Shown here: piece after piece, positions 24,587 through 35,639 of the stretch
How the letters are laid out: the number at the start of each line of letters is the position of its first letter
How positions within the stretch are numbered: position 1 is the first letter of the stretch
Assembly: GCF_024713975.1 (NCBI RefSeq)
Contig: NC_091093.1
Location: forward strand, 1,612,001 to 1,676,000
Origin: Paralichthys olivaceus
Lineage: Eukaryota; Chordata; Actinopteri; Pleuronectiformes; Paralichthyidae
Length of the DNA: 64,000 bases
Direction: 5' to 3'
Notes under the pieces: model-generated
Database searches by the model: none
What the model was told of the DNA's origin: nothing
The model's input: the letters and a program-made list of their open reading frames with translations, nothing else
Program-made: the position numbers and the translations under genes

Positions 24587-25728
24587 CTAGTCACGTCGCT
24601 GTGATGCAACCAGTCTGTGAATGTAGCCAACAAAGAATGTTGAGACACAGCTTGTAGGTCACATACTGCCTCTAAATATTGCATGGCCCCTACCAGGGAT
24701 GTGACAACATCAAAGCAGATTTCCTCCCATATCACTGTTATTTCAGGACATTTTCTCACTTACTTATTGGTATTGAGTCCCACACAGTTTGCATGCATTG
24801 ATGTAGGTAATTCAGCAGCAATACATTTATCTCAGGAACAGTGTCCCGTTCTAATCTATAAAACATGTTATTTTGACTGGAAATACTTTTTACAAAAAAA
24901 TGGGACAATATGGATATAATAACAATGTTGTTGGCATAACAGATACACCATTATTTCATGCTTCTTTGGAATTATTTTAATGATATTTTTTAATACTTAA
25001 AGCTCAACACCTGAGGAAGGAGAATTTTGAAAAGACTTTGTAGCACTATTGGGTTTGTATCAGGCAGTGTGTACTTTATCATTCTGCTTTCAGGACAAAA
25101 TAACAACAGCTTATAATTAAAGAAATGACTGACTGGTTTCCAGTCAGTTGTTCAAACTACCCATTACACATGTACCAAATGTTAAATCTTGATATATTTC
25201 TTTCTATCTCCGCTGCCTGGATGCCTGTGTTCAGGGAAATGATTTTCTATTGTAAAGTGATGATCTGATAATGTACTTGTATATTGTATACTGTATGATT
25301 CTGAGTCCTGTGGTCTTAAGACAATTTTGTATCAACTACTTTTATCAGTTGTCCTGTAGTTTTATACAGGGCTTAATAAAATTTCACTTTGTATGTGCTA
25401 TGCACATGGCTAAGCTCTAAATACAGGGAAGTTGAAGATAAAATCAGTCTCTTAAATGTATGGTGTGTCTTGTGTGTCAGTATTTCTGTAACACAATTTT
25501 CATTTATCATACAGTGCCTTTTCAATTCAAAATATGTTTATGTGACACTGCATTATTTGAATTGTTCATGATAGAAAGTGAGCTGTTGGATTTTGGGGAA
25601 TTTGTAATAAACACTGAATTAAACAGCAATGCAAATAAACACATAGACTGTGAGTGTACTCACATTATTTGAACTTACTACAGCTGGGGCTAATTAAGAC
25701 GCATATCAACACATACCTGCATATATAA
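24587..25728. other. Intergenic DNA, no gene seen
   Basis: AT-rich. Open frames lack domains. Nothing recognised. Confidence 0.5.
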
Positions 25729-25908
25729 TGGTAAATGTATATGTATTCAAATGTATTCAAATCATGCTTTTCTAGTCCTGATGACCACTGTGCAGCACTT
25801 TCCCAAAAGAGGCAATTTGGGGTTTAATATCTTGCCAAGAACACTTCGGCATGTGGACTAGGGAAGACTGGAATCAAACATTCTGCTTAGAGAAACAGCG
25901 GCCCTATA
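25729..25908 (-). mobile_element. tRNA-headed SINE, copy 2
   Basis: Reverse-strand copy of the 41781 family. It has GCTTTTCTAGTCCTGATGACCACT, GAGGCAATTTGGGGTT and a head region ending CAGCGGCCC. The tail shows a 10-bp duplication (ATGTATTCAA twice, 25741-25760). Confidence 0.65.
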
Positions 25909-25970
25909 TATGCACAGATACCTTTATTTCTAATTGAATAAGATCCCAAATTTTAGAAAGACACCTAATC

Positions 25971-26309
25971 TGTTAGGCTTAATGTAGTTAGGAATGTGTA
26001 TAAGAAAATATTACCAACTATTCATGATCCGCCAATGTTGATGTTCTTTGTATCCGTGCCTAATGTTGATTGGCTTATCTGCAGGTTCAGGAGGGGGTGG
26101 AGTTAAGGGGTGGGAGAGACAGGGTAGTTGTGTGTGTGAGGGAATTGGATAGAAGCAGAGAGTTGTAACGGAAGGGTTATGAGAGAAGTTTCAGTGTGAG
26201 TTGTGGCTGTGACAGCGGCTCGTGTTTGGGGACCCATGTTGTGGTTGGAGTGGAGCATTGGGGGTAGGGCAGCGCCACAGGCTCTTCTTCCTTGACCAGA
26301 GGCATTACA
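25971..26309 (+). mobile_element. Candidate 5' LTR of Ty3/Gypsy element
   Basis: Starts TGTTAGG and ends GGCATTACA, directly followed by TTGGTGTCAGAAG, a primer-binding-site-like string common just inside fish Gypsy LTRs. No matching 3' LTR was found, because the element is cut at about 29405. The left edge is therefore inferred from the TG...CA rule. Confidence 0.45.
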
Positions 26310-26599
26310 TTGGTGTCAGAAGCCTGTGATTCGATCCCGCTGCAGGAGCACTGCTCGGGTGAGAGGGAGAGAGAAAAAATAAATAAATAAATGATTGGCA
26401 ACGCAAGCGGCCGAGTTAAGGTAAAGGAGGAAGCCTACAAGTGTGTAGTTAATATGCCAGAGACTGACAGCGCTGAACCTAGACGCCATGACGCCTCAGT
26501 TAGACTAAGCCACAGTTAGACTAAACTGAGGCGTCAAAGCTACGTTGTGAAGCAGCGGCAGCCCCGGATGAAAACAAACATGGCGGCGCCCAGCAGTTA

Positions 26600-27215
26600 A
26601 TTTATTCCAGAGTGAAAACGCCGAAGTTTTCAGGCACAGGAAGCTGGGAGGCTTATACAGCACAGTTTGAGCTGTTAGCAGATATATCAGGCTGGTGAGA
26701 GAGAGTGAAAGCAGTACAGCTGGTTTTATCGCTGACAGAGGATGCTTCAGCCTGCTTGCTGCTACTGAACCCAGAAGAGAGGAGGGACTATAGCACGCTG
26801 GTTGGAGCCTTGCAGAGGCGCTTTGGACAGTTCAATCTGAGAGACTCTATATGCTGTGAGTTCAAGCACCGTAACCGGCAGCCAGGCTAGTCACTCCGCT
26901 GCCTTGCTTGAGGGAGATTGAGGGCCTGGGCCGGCACACATATGCTGCCATTCCGAACAGTGTCCTAAATGAACTGTTATGTGACCAGTTTATCCAGACT
27001 CTCTTACCAGATGAACTGCGCCTGCATGTTCAGCTTGCCCACCCCACAACCCTGGGGGAGGTGCTCTCACTCGCCATGGAGAGGGAGATTGCAGCCTGTG
27101 CCACAAAGCGAACACCTTCTTGTCCAGTTTTGGTCGTGCATGCCCTGATGTCTGTTGGGGGTGTGGCCAACCTGGTTACCTGCTCCACTGCCACTGCCCA
27201 AGAATGAAAGGCCAG
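26600..27215 (+). pseudogene. Gypsy gag relic
   Basis: Fragments read KTPKFSGTGSWEAY, then an alpha-helical gag-type segment with AVQLVLSLTEDASACL and ALQRRFGQFNLRDS. A zinc-knuckle-like region follows, built from CWGCGQPGYLLHC near 27145-27195. Gag packages the element RNA into particles. A stop codon falls after GSWEAY...SGW at about 26695, and further frame changes follow, so no full protein can be made. Confidence 0.7.
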
Positions 27216-28007
27216 CAGGGAAATGGGGAAGGGTCCATGTAGCCCGGACCACATGGGCCCATTCAGCCATTCACCGGGAGCTGCAGTCTTCGAGCAAGAA
27301 GAGGGGGTCAGTTGACGTGCACACCTGTGATGAGACTGTTGTGACCGTGGGCTGGAGGTGGGGAACCTCTGTCATGGGAACATTTCCTGCTCAGCCCTGG
27401 CGGACACAGGATTTACAGCCACATTGGTGAGGCCGGACGTTGTTCCAGAGGGAACCATTCTGGAGCAGACCTCAGTAAGACTGTAACTGGCCAAACAGCC
27501 TCAATGAGAGGCAGAGGGACTTGTATTTTCACGCTGGGGAGTTTATCAGTGACCTTTTCTGCCTGGGTGGCTGATGTTAGAGACCCCTGCATTCTGGGTC
27601 TGGATTTCTTGAGAGCCACCGGGTGTGCTTTGGACCTGGGATCCACTGAGCTCATTTTGCCGGGTGGCTAGCATGTAAAGCTGACCCCGCCCTCCCATCG
27701 GACTGTTCCAGTGGTATCCACCAACAGCGTGTCTGCACACCCCACACCGAACAGTTCTCAGGCAGGGACGACGCCATCCAGCCCACCCATGTCACCAGCA
27801 TCAGCCCCACAGCAGCAAGCAGAGTTCCCAGAGAACCGGACAGAGGCTATTCGGTCCATCTGGGCAAAGAACTGTATTGGTCTGGATGACCAACAGCAAA
27901 GGTGCCTGGGACTTTAAGGACATCTTTGCCCTCAATGACAATGAGCTGGGTCTCACACACTTGGTTGAGCACTACATTGACCCTGGGGATGCACAACACA
28001 TCAAAGT

Positions 28008-29405
28008 ATGCCCCCTGCCGCCTTCCAATGGTACAGCAACAGGCTGCGGATAAGGAGGTGGTTCTCGTCACCCGATCTACGCAGTGGGTACTGGCAGGTT
28101 CCCATCACCCCTGAGTCAAGACCAAAGAAAGCCTTCAGCACCTGCCTGGGACTTTGGGAGTTGAAAGTACTGAGTTTTGGTCTGTGTAACGCACCAGGGA
28201 CGTTTGAGAGACTAATGGACCAATGTGCTGGCTGATATTCCCCGTCAGGAGTGCTTGGTGTACCTGGATGACGTTCGCGTCCACAGGAGGTCCTTCCTGA
28301 CCGCACTTGAGGCTGGTGCTGGAGGGGATCTCGGCAGCTGAACTGAAGCTGCTCCCAAAAAAAAAGCCACTTCATGCGGCAGGAGGTGGAGTTCCTGGGC
28401 CATAAGGTGGACAGTGGGGTCATCAGCACACTGGAGGAGAAGATTTGCACCGTCACAGACTGGCCGGTCCCCAGCGACCAGAAGCAGCTCAAGAGCTTCT
28501 TAGGTCTAGCCTCCTATTATAGAAGATTTGTGAGGGGGTTTTCTTGTATAGGTGCACCCCTGGGGACATGGGAGCAGTGCTATCGCAAGAGGGACCAGAA
28601 GGGGAGAGAGTGGTGGCTTACTTCAGCCACGTCTTCAACAAGAGTGAACGGCGCTACTGTGTGACAAGACGTGAGCTGTTGGCTGTCGTGTTGGCCGTGC
28701 GACACTTCAAGTGCTACCTGTGTGGTGTGCACTTCACCATAAGAACAGACCATGCAGCACTCCAGTGGCTGATGTCTTTCAGGGAGCCGAGGTTGCGCAA
28801 TGGCTGGAGGGGCTGCAGTCCTTTCATTTCACCGTGTCCCAGTGTCCATGTGCGGTGGACAGCTGCAGCTACTGCAACCGGCGAGACTCCAGAGAAAAGG
28901 AGCAACAGAGGGAGGAGACTGCTGCTGGGCTGACATGCTGCACCCTGGAGGTCGTGGATGCTGCAGAGTTGGTGGTCAAACAGGAGGAAGACAGGGATCT
29001 GAACCCAGTGCGTCAGTGGGTCAAGAGTGGAAGGAGACCACCCTGGGGAAGCGCGATGCGTCTGTCGGTTGCTACAAAGGACCTGTGGAGTAAGTTTGAT
29101 GTGCTGCACATGATGGATGGAGTGCTGCAGTGTGCATGGAAAGAGCCAGCCACCGAGGAAGAGAGGTGGCAAGTGGTTGTGCCCAAAGCCCTCAGAGAAG
29201 TCATGATGGGGCCATGTCATGGGGGCGCCAGCTCAGAACACTTTGGCAGCACTAAAACCATCGGAAGGCTGCATCAGGGGTTCTACTGGGGTCAGCACCT
29301 GCGGGATGTGGAGGACTTCTGCCGGCATTGTGATGAGTGTGCAGCCTACAAGGGCACCCTGGATCAGTCACACGCCCTGCTTCAGCAGCAGGCAGTTGGG
29401 GGCAC
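28008..29405 (+). pseudogene. Gypsy pol relic (RT, RNase H, integrase finger)
   Basis: Reverse-transcriptase pieces include FSSPDLRSGYWQVPI and LSFGLCNAPGTFERLMD (28070-28220). The region coding for the YXDD-type box is present as LVYLDDV around 28256-28273. Next come the connection motif FLGLASYYRRFV (28495-28532), RNase H words VVAYFSHVFNKSERRY and CVTRRELLAVVLAVRHF (28610-28710), and the integrase zinc finger with the H...H and FCRHCDECA residues (29215-29345). The frame changes several times, and coding stops at QQAVGG near 29402, before the integrase catalytic core. The element cannot transpose on its own. Confidence 0.85.
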
Positions 29406-31489
29406 CATATTTAACACTCTCATTTTCAAACTTGTTAACCTTGATATGCCATGCAGTCCCAATGTTACATATTTAAATCAGATGCTGTGTTATAAAACAG
29501 AAAAGAAAATACACTGAGCTAATTTTAAAGGTTCAATGTGTAACAAGCTGGTAGCATCATATCAAACTCTATGCTCCTCACTCCATTTTATACACAAACT
29601 GATTTTTTCACAGGTTGGTGTGCCTGAAAGGCACCATGATTCAGCTTTGCTTTTCAAGGATGACTAGTGACCTCCCATCTGGATCAGCCCTGTTGAAAAC
29701 GGTTACAATACTTATTATTTTTGTTATACCTATTAATATAATATTTGATATTTATATCTAGTTTTACAAAAGCAATGCTAATATGAGTATGACTTTCAGG
29801 GTTTATATTCCACAAGAATGATGTATAGAGTGCATCTTTTATGCGTATTTATATAAATACATTTCTTTAATTAAAAACAATATTTGTACAGTCTGTTGAA
29901 ACTGAAATCCCAGTTTTCAACCATTCAATATCTGATATAAATGTAAACAACTTTGAACATTGACTATGCATGTGAGTGATCAATTTCAGATGCATGCTGT
30001 GAAAACAAACAAATAATATTATAATACTAAAGCATTTAAGACTTTGTTTTAATGGATATGGTAAAATGGCAGCCAGAAAGGAGATGAAATAACAAAGAAT
30101 GGAAGAAAGAAACTTTTTGTTAATAAAACATTAGAGAACATTAAAATTGTTCAGTGCATTGATTTGCCTGTGTTCCAGTGAAAACTTCATTGCTAAATAC
30201 AGTAGGATCTGAAAAAGGGTTTCCTTTCATTGAAGTTGATGTATCAGGGCCAGACAGCTATAAAAGAACAGTAAGAACATAGGTGATACATGACACAGTG
30301 GTCTTCTCCTGTAATAAATGATTTTACATCCTGAGGTTGTGGGAATTTCACTTAACCAAATAAATACATCTAGGATGACTCGACAAGTACTACAATGATC
30401 TGAGGCAGGAGTTATTCACAATATGATTCTATTTGTAACAATGTAAATGCTACTATAACAGCATCCTTTTGAATATACAAAAAACAAATCTAATGAACAA
30501 CAGATTGAATTTATATTGATGTGGTAAATTACCTATTCAACAGAAAACCGGAAACTTCCGCGTCAGAAAGTCTTTGTCTCTCAGTAGTTTTCCATCCTGG
30601 AGACAACACAGTGTTTGTCCCCGGTTCTGTCTCAGGTCCCGTTTCACAGAACCTTACGTTAACTTTAACTTTCACTTCTCAGATTAGGTCTGTGCCTTTC
30701 GTTGGTTTGTCGATGGTCAGTTTATAAGCTTTTTCAACAATAAACAAATGCACGCTCACAGTCTATGTGTCCACACTCTAGACCAGCTGGTGGCGGTAAT
30801 GTCCTAAACTGTTCTTAGCCTACTGCCAAAAAGCCAGAAGAAGAGGCAGTAAACATATGTGAGACGTCGCCTCAGACCACTTTGTCCTTTTAGGCGATCT
30901 GTAACAATATTGGAGATATGAATTTATAAGGCTTATTCTATTGAAATACAAATACTACGGTTTTTATTTTAGGCTCACTACAGACTAAATACAGCTTAGA
31001 TATGAGGATTATATCCCATTTTTTGAAAACCTCAGACATCTTACGTGTGTAAGGTTACTTTAATAATAAACTAAAATCAGGACCCATGTTGCTACTGATG
31101 AATATACAGGATATGGCTGTATTCCTATTATATATTTTCAGAAAAACCTCAACAAGATCTAAACTTATAACAGACTAAAATATCAGACTGCTCATGTAAC
31201 GAGAGAAAACATGAGACGTGCACATTAACTTATGAACTTATGACCAACTTATGGCAAGTCTCTCTGTTTACCCACAAGTTGCTTATTCTCAGTCCATCAC
31301 TTTTTCTTTTGTGATCTTCTCAAAAAAGGTTCTCAAATGTGTGTGAATGGTGCTGAGCATACCATACCAGACCCCCAAATGATGGTGTTTCTGATGTACA
31401 GCATTTAAAACCTTCTACTGCTTTAACTCTCCGCTGGCCAGGTCAGGGTTGAATCCCACCTGATTATTGCATAGGATCTGTTTTTTTTG
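29406..31489. other. Spacer with minor repeats, no gene seen
   Basis: At 29525 TTAAAGGTTCAATGTGTAA resembles the MITE edge at 63677. The rest to 30500 is very AT-rich. 30780-30850 is listed separately. No coding exon recognised. Confidence 0.45.
30780..30850. repeat. Common fish repeat segment
   Basis: Contains CTGGTGGCGGTAATG ... CTGCCAAAAAGCCAGAAGAAGA. This pairing of a GGCGGTAATG word with a GCCA...AGAAGAAGA end recurs across fish genomes, by memory. Family not assigned. Confidence 0.4.
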
Positions 31490-32080
31490 CCTTCACTACT
31501 GCCATCCTTTCCAGCTAGTTTGGGAAAACTTCAGGATGAGAGTTCTTGGTGGGGAACCAGGATCTGGCCTCCAACCTATTCTGTACACTCACTTAAACAC
31601 AATTTTGGACCACAATGGTGCAAAATTCAGAACTTCTGAGATCCAATTTTCCAGAAATGTGCATGCATCCCCAACTTCACTGTCTTCTGGCAGGTTAACC
31701 AGTCTCAGGTTGAATAGTCTGGATCTTGGTTCAAAGACTTTCACTTACTCTAGACATTTGTCTTTAGCCGCCAGAGTTTGCACTTGCAGGGAGCACAATT
31801 GATCTTCAGTAGTTGAGATTCTTATTTCATCCTGTGTAACATGTTTTGAGCATTAATTGACGTCATTCCTTACTCCATCAATTGCTGCTATTGTTAGCAT
31901 AGCTCCCTTTAGCATCCAAATTTAGTTTGGTCATCCCGCAGTCCTTGAGTTTAGATTGCTGTTTTTTGTGTGGCCTTTTGTTGCTGTTCCAGCTTCTGGC
32001 GACATTCTGCCATCTTTAATATGATGTCTGTCTCTAAAAGAGGAGGACTCATCAATCCAGAAGGGTTTTGCTAAGGAAAT
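31490..32080 (-). pseudogene. L1-Tx1-like LINE ORF1 relic
   Basis: Minus-strand reading gives a coiled-coil-like part (AAIDGVRNDVN, TEDQLCSLQVQTLAAKDK) followed by an RNA-binding-type part (SRLFNLRLVNLPEDSE, CTFLENWISEVL, SPPRTLILKF). This order matches the ORF1 protein of fish L1/Tx1-type LINEs, a nucleic-acid chaperone that coats the element RNA. Stops and frameshifts interrupt it. No ORF2 follows, since the adjacent DNA belongs to other elements. The family name is from memory of ORF1 patterns. Confidence 0.6.
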
Positions 32081-32443
32081 AGTCAGTTACACTGGGCTGG
32101 GGCAGTGTGGAGTGTCTGCAGAGTGTCTAATATTGATTGTGCAGTGAAAGTGAGACCAAGAATTGGTAGGAGTTCTACAGAGACATATGCAAACTATGCT
32201 ATGTGCAGAGGACCTCAGAAAGAAATTAAACATTAAAGGAAAGTCAACTCCAATTTTGTTGAGCTCCATGGTCCATGAGAGACCTTAATGTACAGAAGTT
32301 AGTTAATAGTTTCATGCTCTCAGACCTGGAAGGACACAAAGTACATTCAGTTACCAAAAGCATTCACACACAGTAACATCCCTATTTTAAAAGAAAACAG
32401 CCATAAAGATGGCCATATCTGACTGAAGTAAGCTTACCACACA

Positions 32444-32493
32444 TTTAAGCTAATGTGGGCATTCTCACTGGAGAAGGCCCACATTAGCTTAAA
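32444..32493. repeat. Near-perfect 50-nt hairpin
   Basis: TTTAAGCTAATGTGGGC (32444-32460) is the exact reverse complement of 32477-32493. The 16-nt interior pairs again as TTCTC/GAGAA with an ACTG loop, so 22 of 23 possible pairs match. No longer element edges were seen. Confidence 0.85.
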
Positions 32494-32599
32494 GCACATA
32501 TTCAAAGTCAGAATGATTGGTCATACATCAAGAAAATGATCCCAGGCTGTATGGTGTGCGGACTATTAAAGAATAAGAGAATATATTTCACAGATAAGA

Positions 32600-33520
32600 T
32601 AACTCATTACAGTGTCAAGCGACTCTCAGTGATGCAAATGGGTAAGCTAGTGGTGTAGCAGTACAGCACAGACTTTCCAGAGTTTCTGTATGATGACAAT
32701 GGCTGACACTGGATGGAAAACTCCAGAATCTGTAAAAGAAGTTCCGCACAAATTCTATAGATGACAGTCAAAATCGGTCTAAAGTATATACAGTGATTGA
32801 ATTGCACATCAGCGTTTATATTGCACAGACTTATGAATATTGCACAATTGAGACTTAAAAATGTGCAGTCCAATGGTGGTGAATGTGGTTTTTACTGGGA
32901 GCAGAGCTGGTTGTACAGTCTTACTGCTGCAGGAATGACCTGTGGTACCTCTCTTTCAGACTCTTAGGGTGTATCAGTCTGTCGCTGAAGGATCTGCCCA
33001 GTGCTGTGATGGTGTTTTTTAGGGGTTGGGACTGGTTGTCCATCAGAGAAAATAGCTTCACCATCATCATCCTTCTCTGTCCCACCACCTCCACTGAGTT
33101 AAGCGGGTATCCCAGGACCGAGCTGGCCCTCCTAATTAGTCCATCAAGTCTCTTCCTGTCAGCAGTGGAAATGCTGCTGCCACAGCAAACTACTCCAAAG
33201 AAGATGGCAGATGCCACCACAGAGTCATCAAAGGTCTTTAGGTGCACCCCCTCCACTCCTCAAGACCTCAGTCTCCTGAGCAGATATAGTCTGCTCTGGC
33301 CCTACCTAAAGAGGGCACTGGCATGATCAGTCCAATCCTATTTACTGTTCAGGTGAACACACAGTTACTAACTCTATGTCTCTAGTTCACTGGTGTCAGG
33401 GGGGAGTGTCTGAGCAATCCACCATCAGTTCTTTAGTTTTCTCCACATTCATCTGGACATCAGGGAGTCCACCTGTTTGCATATGGCTGTCGGCGAGAGG
33501 ATGCTGGTGAGCCGGTCATA
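32600..33520 (-). pseudogene. CR1/L2-type LINE, 3' part
   Basis: On the minus strand, 33256-32921 reads like the conserved C-terminus of fish LINE reverse transcriptases: SVVASAIFFGVVCCGSSIS, RKRLDGLIRRASSVLG and a terminal SFSDRLIHPK. Upstream on the same strand (33520-33300) are remnants of the reverse-transcriptase part, such as MNVEKTKELMVD. The downstream 3' region contains TTGCACAATTGAGAC-type words common to these LINE tails. The 5' part is missing and frames are broken, so the copy is inactive. Confidence 0.7.
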
Positions 33521-33899
33521 GGACCCAGACGCCTGCTAACGCTGTTAGCATCCACCACATTTCTTTGTTTGGAGTCAGGCCACGCCAGTGTGAGGAAACC
33601 GGGAGCCGATCTTCAAACGCCGGCAGTACAGGAGTCATTCACCGCGATCATCATGCCGCCTTACGTGAGTAGTAGCGCTACAAATTTATGAATGGGCATT
33701 CATGTTTAGGTGCACAGTTGTTCACTACATATATTCGGGGCGTAAATCCAATGCATTTGTGGTCAAAGCGGGAGGACAATTAACTTCATTATCTTTGCGC
33801 GTGTGGGGTAATCATGCATGTGAAACTGTGAAGGAGCCCGCTGAGGCTATTGCGCAATCGGCTGAAATGAACATATATGTACTGGCGTTGGTACACAAA

Positions 33900-35155
33900 A
33901 AGACAGACCAAAACATGTTGTAACGCTAACTGCTAAAGCTTTTGCTGAAAAGTTTGACAGGTTGCAAGCTACTAGGAAAGCTAAGCTAAATAAGGCAGGT
34001 AATTTAAGAGGAAAAATGCAAGTGCTTATGCAAAGCAAAGACAAAGTAAAGGTTCAATGTGCTCTTGATGATCTTGTGTGTGTGATTAAGCCAAAGGTAT
34101 TCATGGTTTTTTGATTGGTATTTTACCTGATGATGAAAAAGAAAAACACAACATATGGTTCAAAGCAAAAATGATGTCCAATGATGAATTTATTTCTCAT
34201 GTGAAAAAATGGGTCTTGTGCTGAACTAACATTAAAGGGTGATGATGATAATGATGATGATGATGTTGAGGATGATGATGATGATCCAGAGGACAGTGTT
34301 TCAAATGTGGCTAGCAGAAAAAGCTCACGTAGTGGAAAATCGAGCAATTCTTCCTCTGCAAGAATTAAAGCAGAGGCTAAAAGAGCTGAGTTGCTTGCTC
34401 ATGTGGCAGCTTTACAGAAGATGAATGCTTTGGAGGAACAAGAGCAACAGCTTAAAAGGAAAAAGGAACAGATTGAGCTGGAAGCTGTTGCTTTCGTTAA
34501 TGACGATGGTTGATGACGATGGTTGATGAATGACAAGACTGTCCGTAACATGTCGTTTACTTCAGACGAATACATAACAATGACACACACCGTGTTACCC
34601 TCTCACTTCCCCATGTAGCAACAACCCTTAAGAGTTCCCATTACAGGACAGAAGCTAAGCTAGCTGCATCTGCTGCTAAATTAGCAGTGCTACAGGCCTC
34701 TGACATTCAAAGTGTTTCTTAAGCGTCATGAAATGCAATGAACTCCTACCTGGGCAAGCACAAAAAAGCAACAGCTTCTAACAAGCTCAACCCAATGGCA
34801 ATAGAGTACAGACCTATAAATCAGAGCAAACGACAGCCAAAGGATTGGTCACTGCCAACATATGACCCTCCACCAACTGCTATGCTAGCACAGGAGGCTA
34901 GTCAGCCATGCACAGCGCAATTGGATGCATCCTCACAGCCTTTGGAACCCACACTGTTAAACGCTCAGTCAATTTATGAAAGGCAATTTGGAAACATCTT
35001 TGCCATACTGGAAAGGCAGAATGAAATAACATCAGCTCTTGTACATCAGCAACATTTAATGTTATTGCCGGCACTTGATATTCCAATATTTGATGGGGAT
35101 CCTCTTCAATACATTTCCTTTAAGCAAGCATTTGAGGGGGGAATGGAGGAGTAGG
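33900..35155 (+). pseudogene. BEL/Pao gag relic
   Basis: Starts with a lysine-rich helical segment (LTAKAFAEKFDRLQATRKAK). LLPDDEKEKHN-like and KAKMMSNDEFISHVKKW words follow, then an acidic GAT-repeat-encoded run at about 34222-34290. Next is a coiled coil (AKRAELLAHVAALQKMNALEE). A further block at 34738-35150 has PALDIPIFDGDPLQYISFK, the conserved BEL gag-pol linker. Frameshifts and stops separate the pieces. BEL gag forms the particle core. Confidence 0.7.
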
Positions 35156-35639
35156 TCAGCAGAGGTGATTGCTTGTATTATCACGAACAGTTCACCAGAG
35201 GGCAGCCAATGGAACTGGTTAGGGGGCTGCCAGCATATGGCTCCAGAGTAGGGCTTTGCTCAAGCAAAACTGCTGCTTCAAGAACACTTTGGCAATGAGT
35301 ACAAGATTACTGCTGCATACATTGAAATGGTTTTGGCTTGGCCTGCAATAAAAGCAGAGGATGTAAATGTATTACAAGATTACTCTCTTTTCTGCATTCT
35401 TGTTGCAATGTCATGGAGAAGCTGCAGTACATGAAGGAATTGGACATTCCAAGTACCATAGAGAGCTGTCATGTCTAAACTGCCATTTAGGATGAGAGAG
35501 CAATGGAGGACTGTTGCGTGACAAGTGTTTGACCTGCAGGGTTTGCAGTCAAACCCACACCAGTGTGCCTTATATTGAAAAATAAAAGACAGGTAACACT
35601 AACAAAGTATGCCAAGGAGCCTGTGGCATGTAACATCAC

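Larger units (their letters stand above)
26310..29405 (+). mobile_element. Ty3/Gypsy retrotransposon, truncated and decayed
   Basis: Internal region in the standard Gypsy order: leader, gag, zinc knuckle, protease/reverse transcriptase, RNase H, integrase zinc-binding domain. Every domain carries frameshifts or stops, and the integrase core and 3' LTR are missing. The leader has a 12-bp perfect hairpin stem (26490-26501 with 26524-26535). Insertion lies in the fgf4-fgf19 spacer on the same strand as the genes. Confidence 0.85.
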
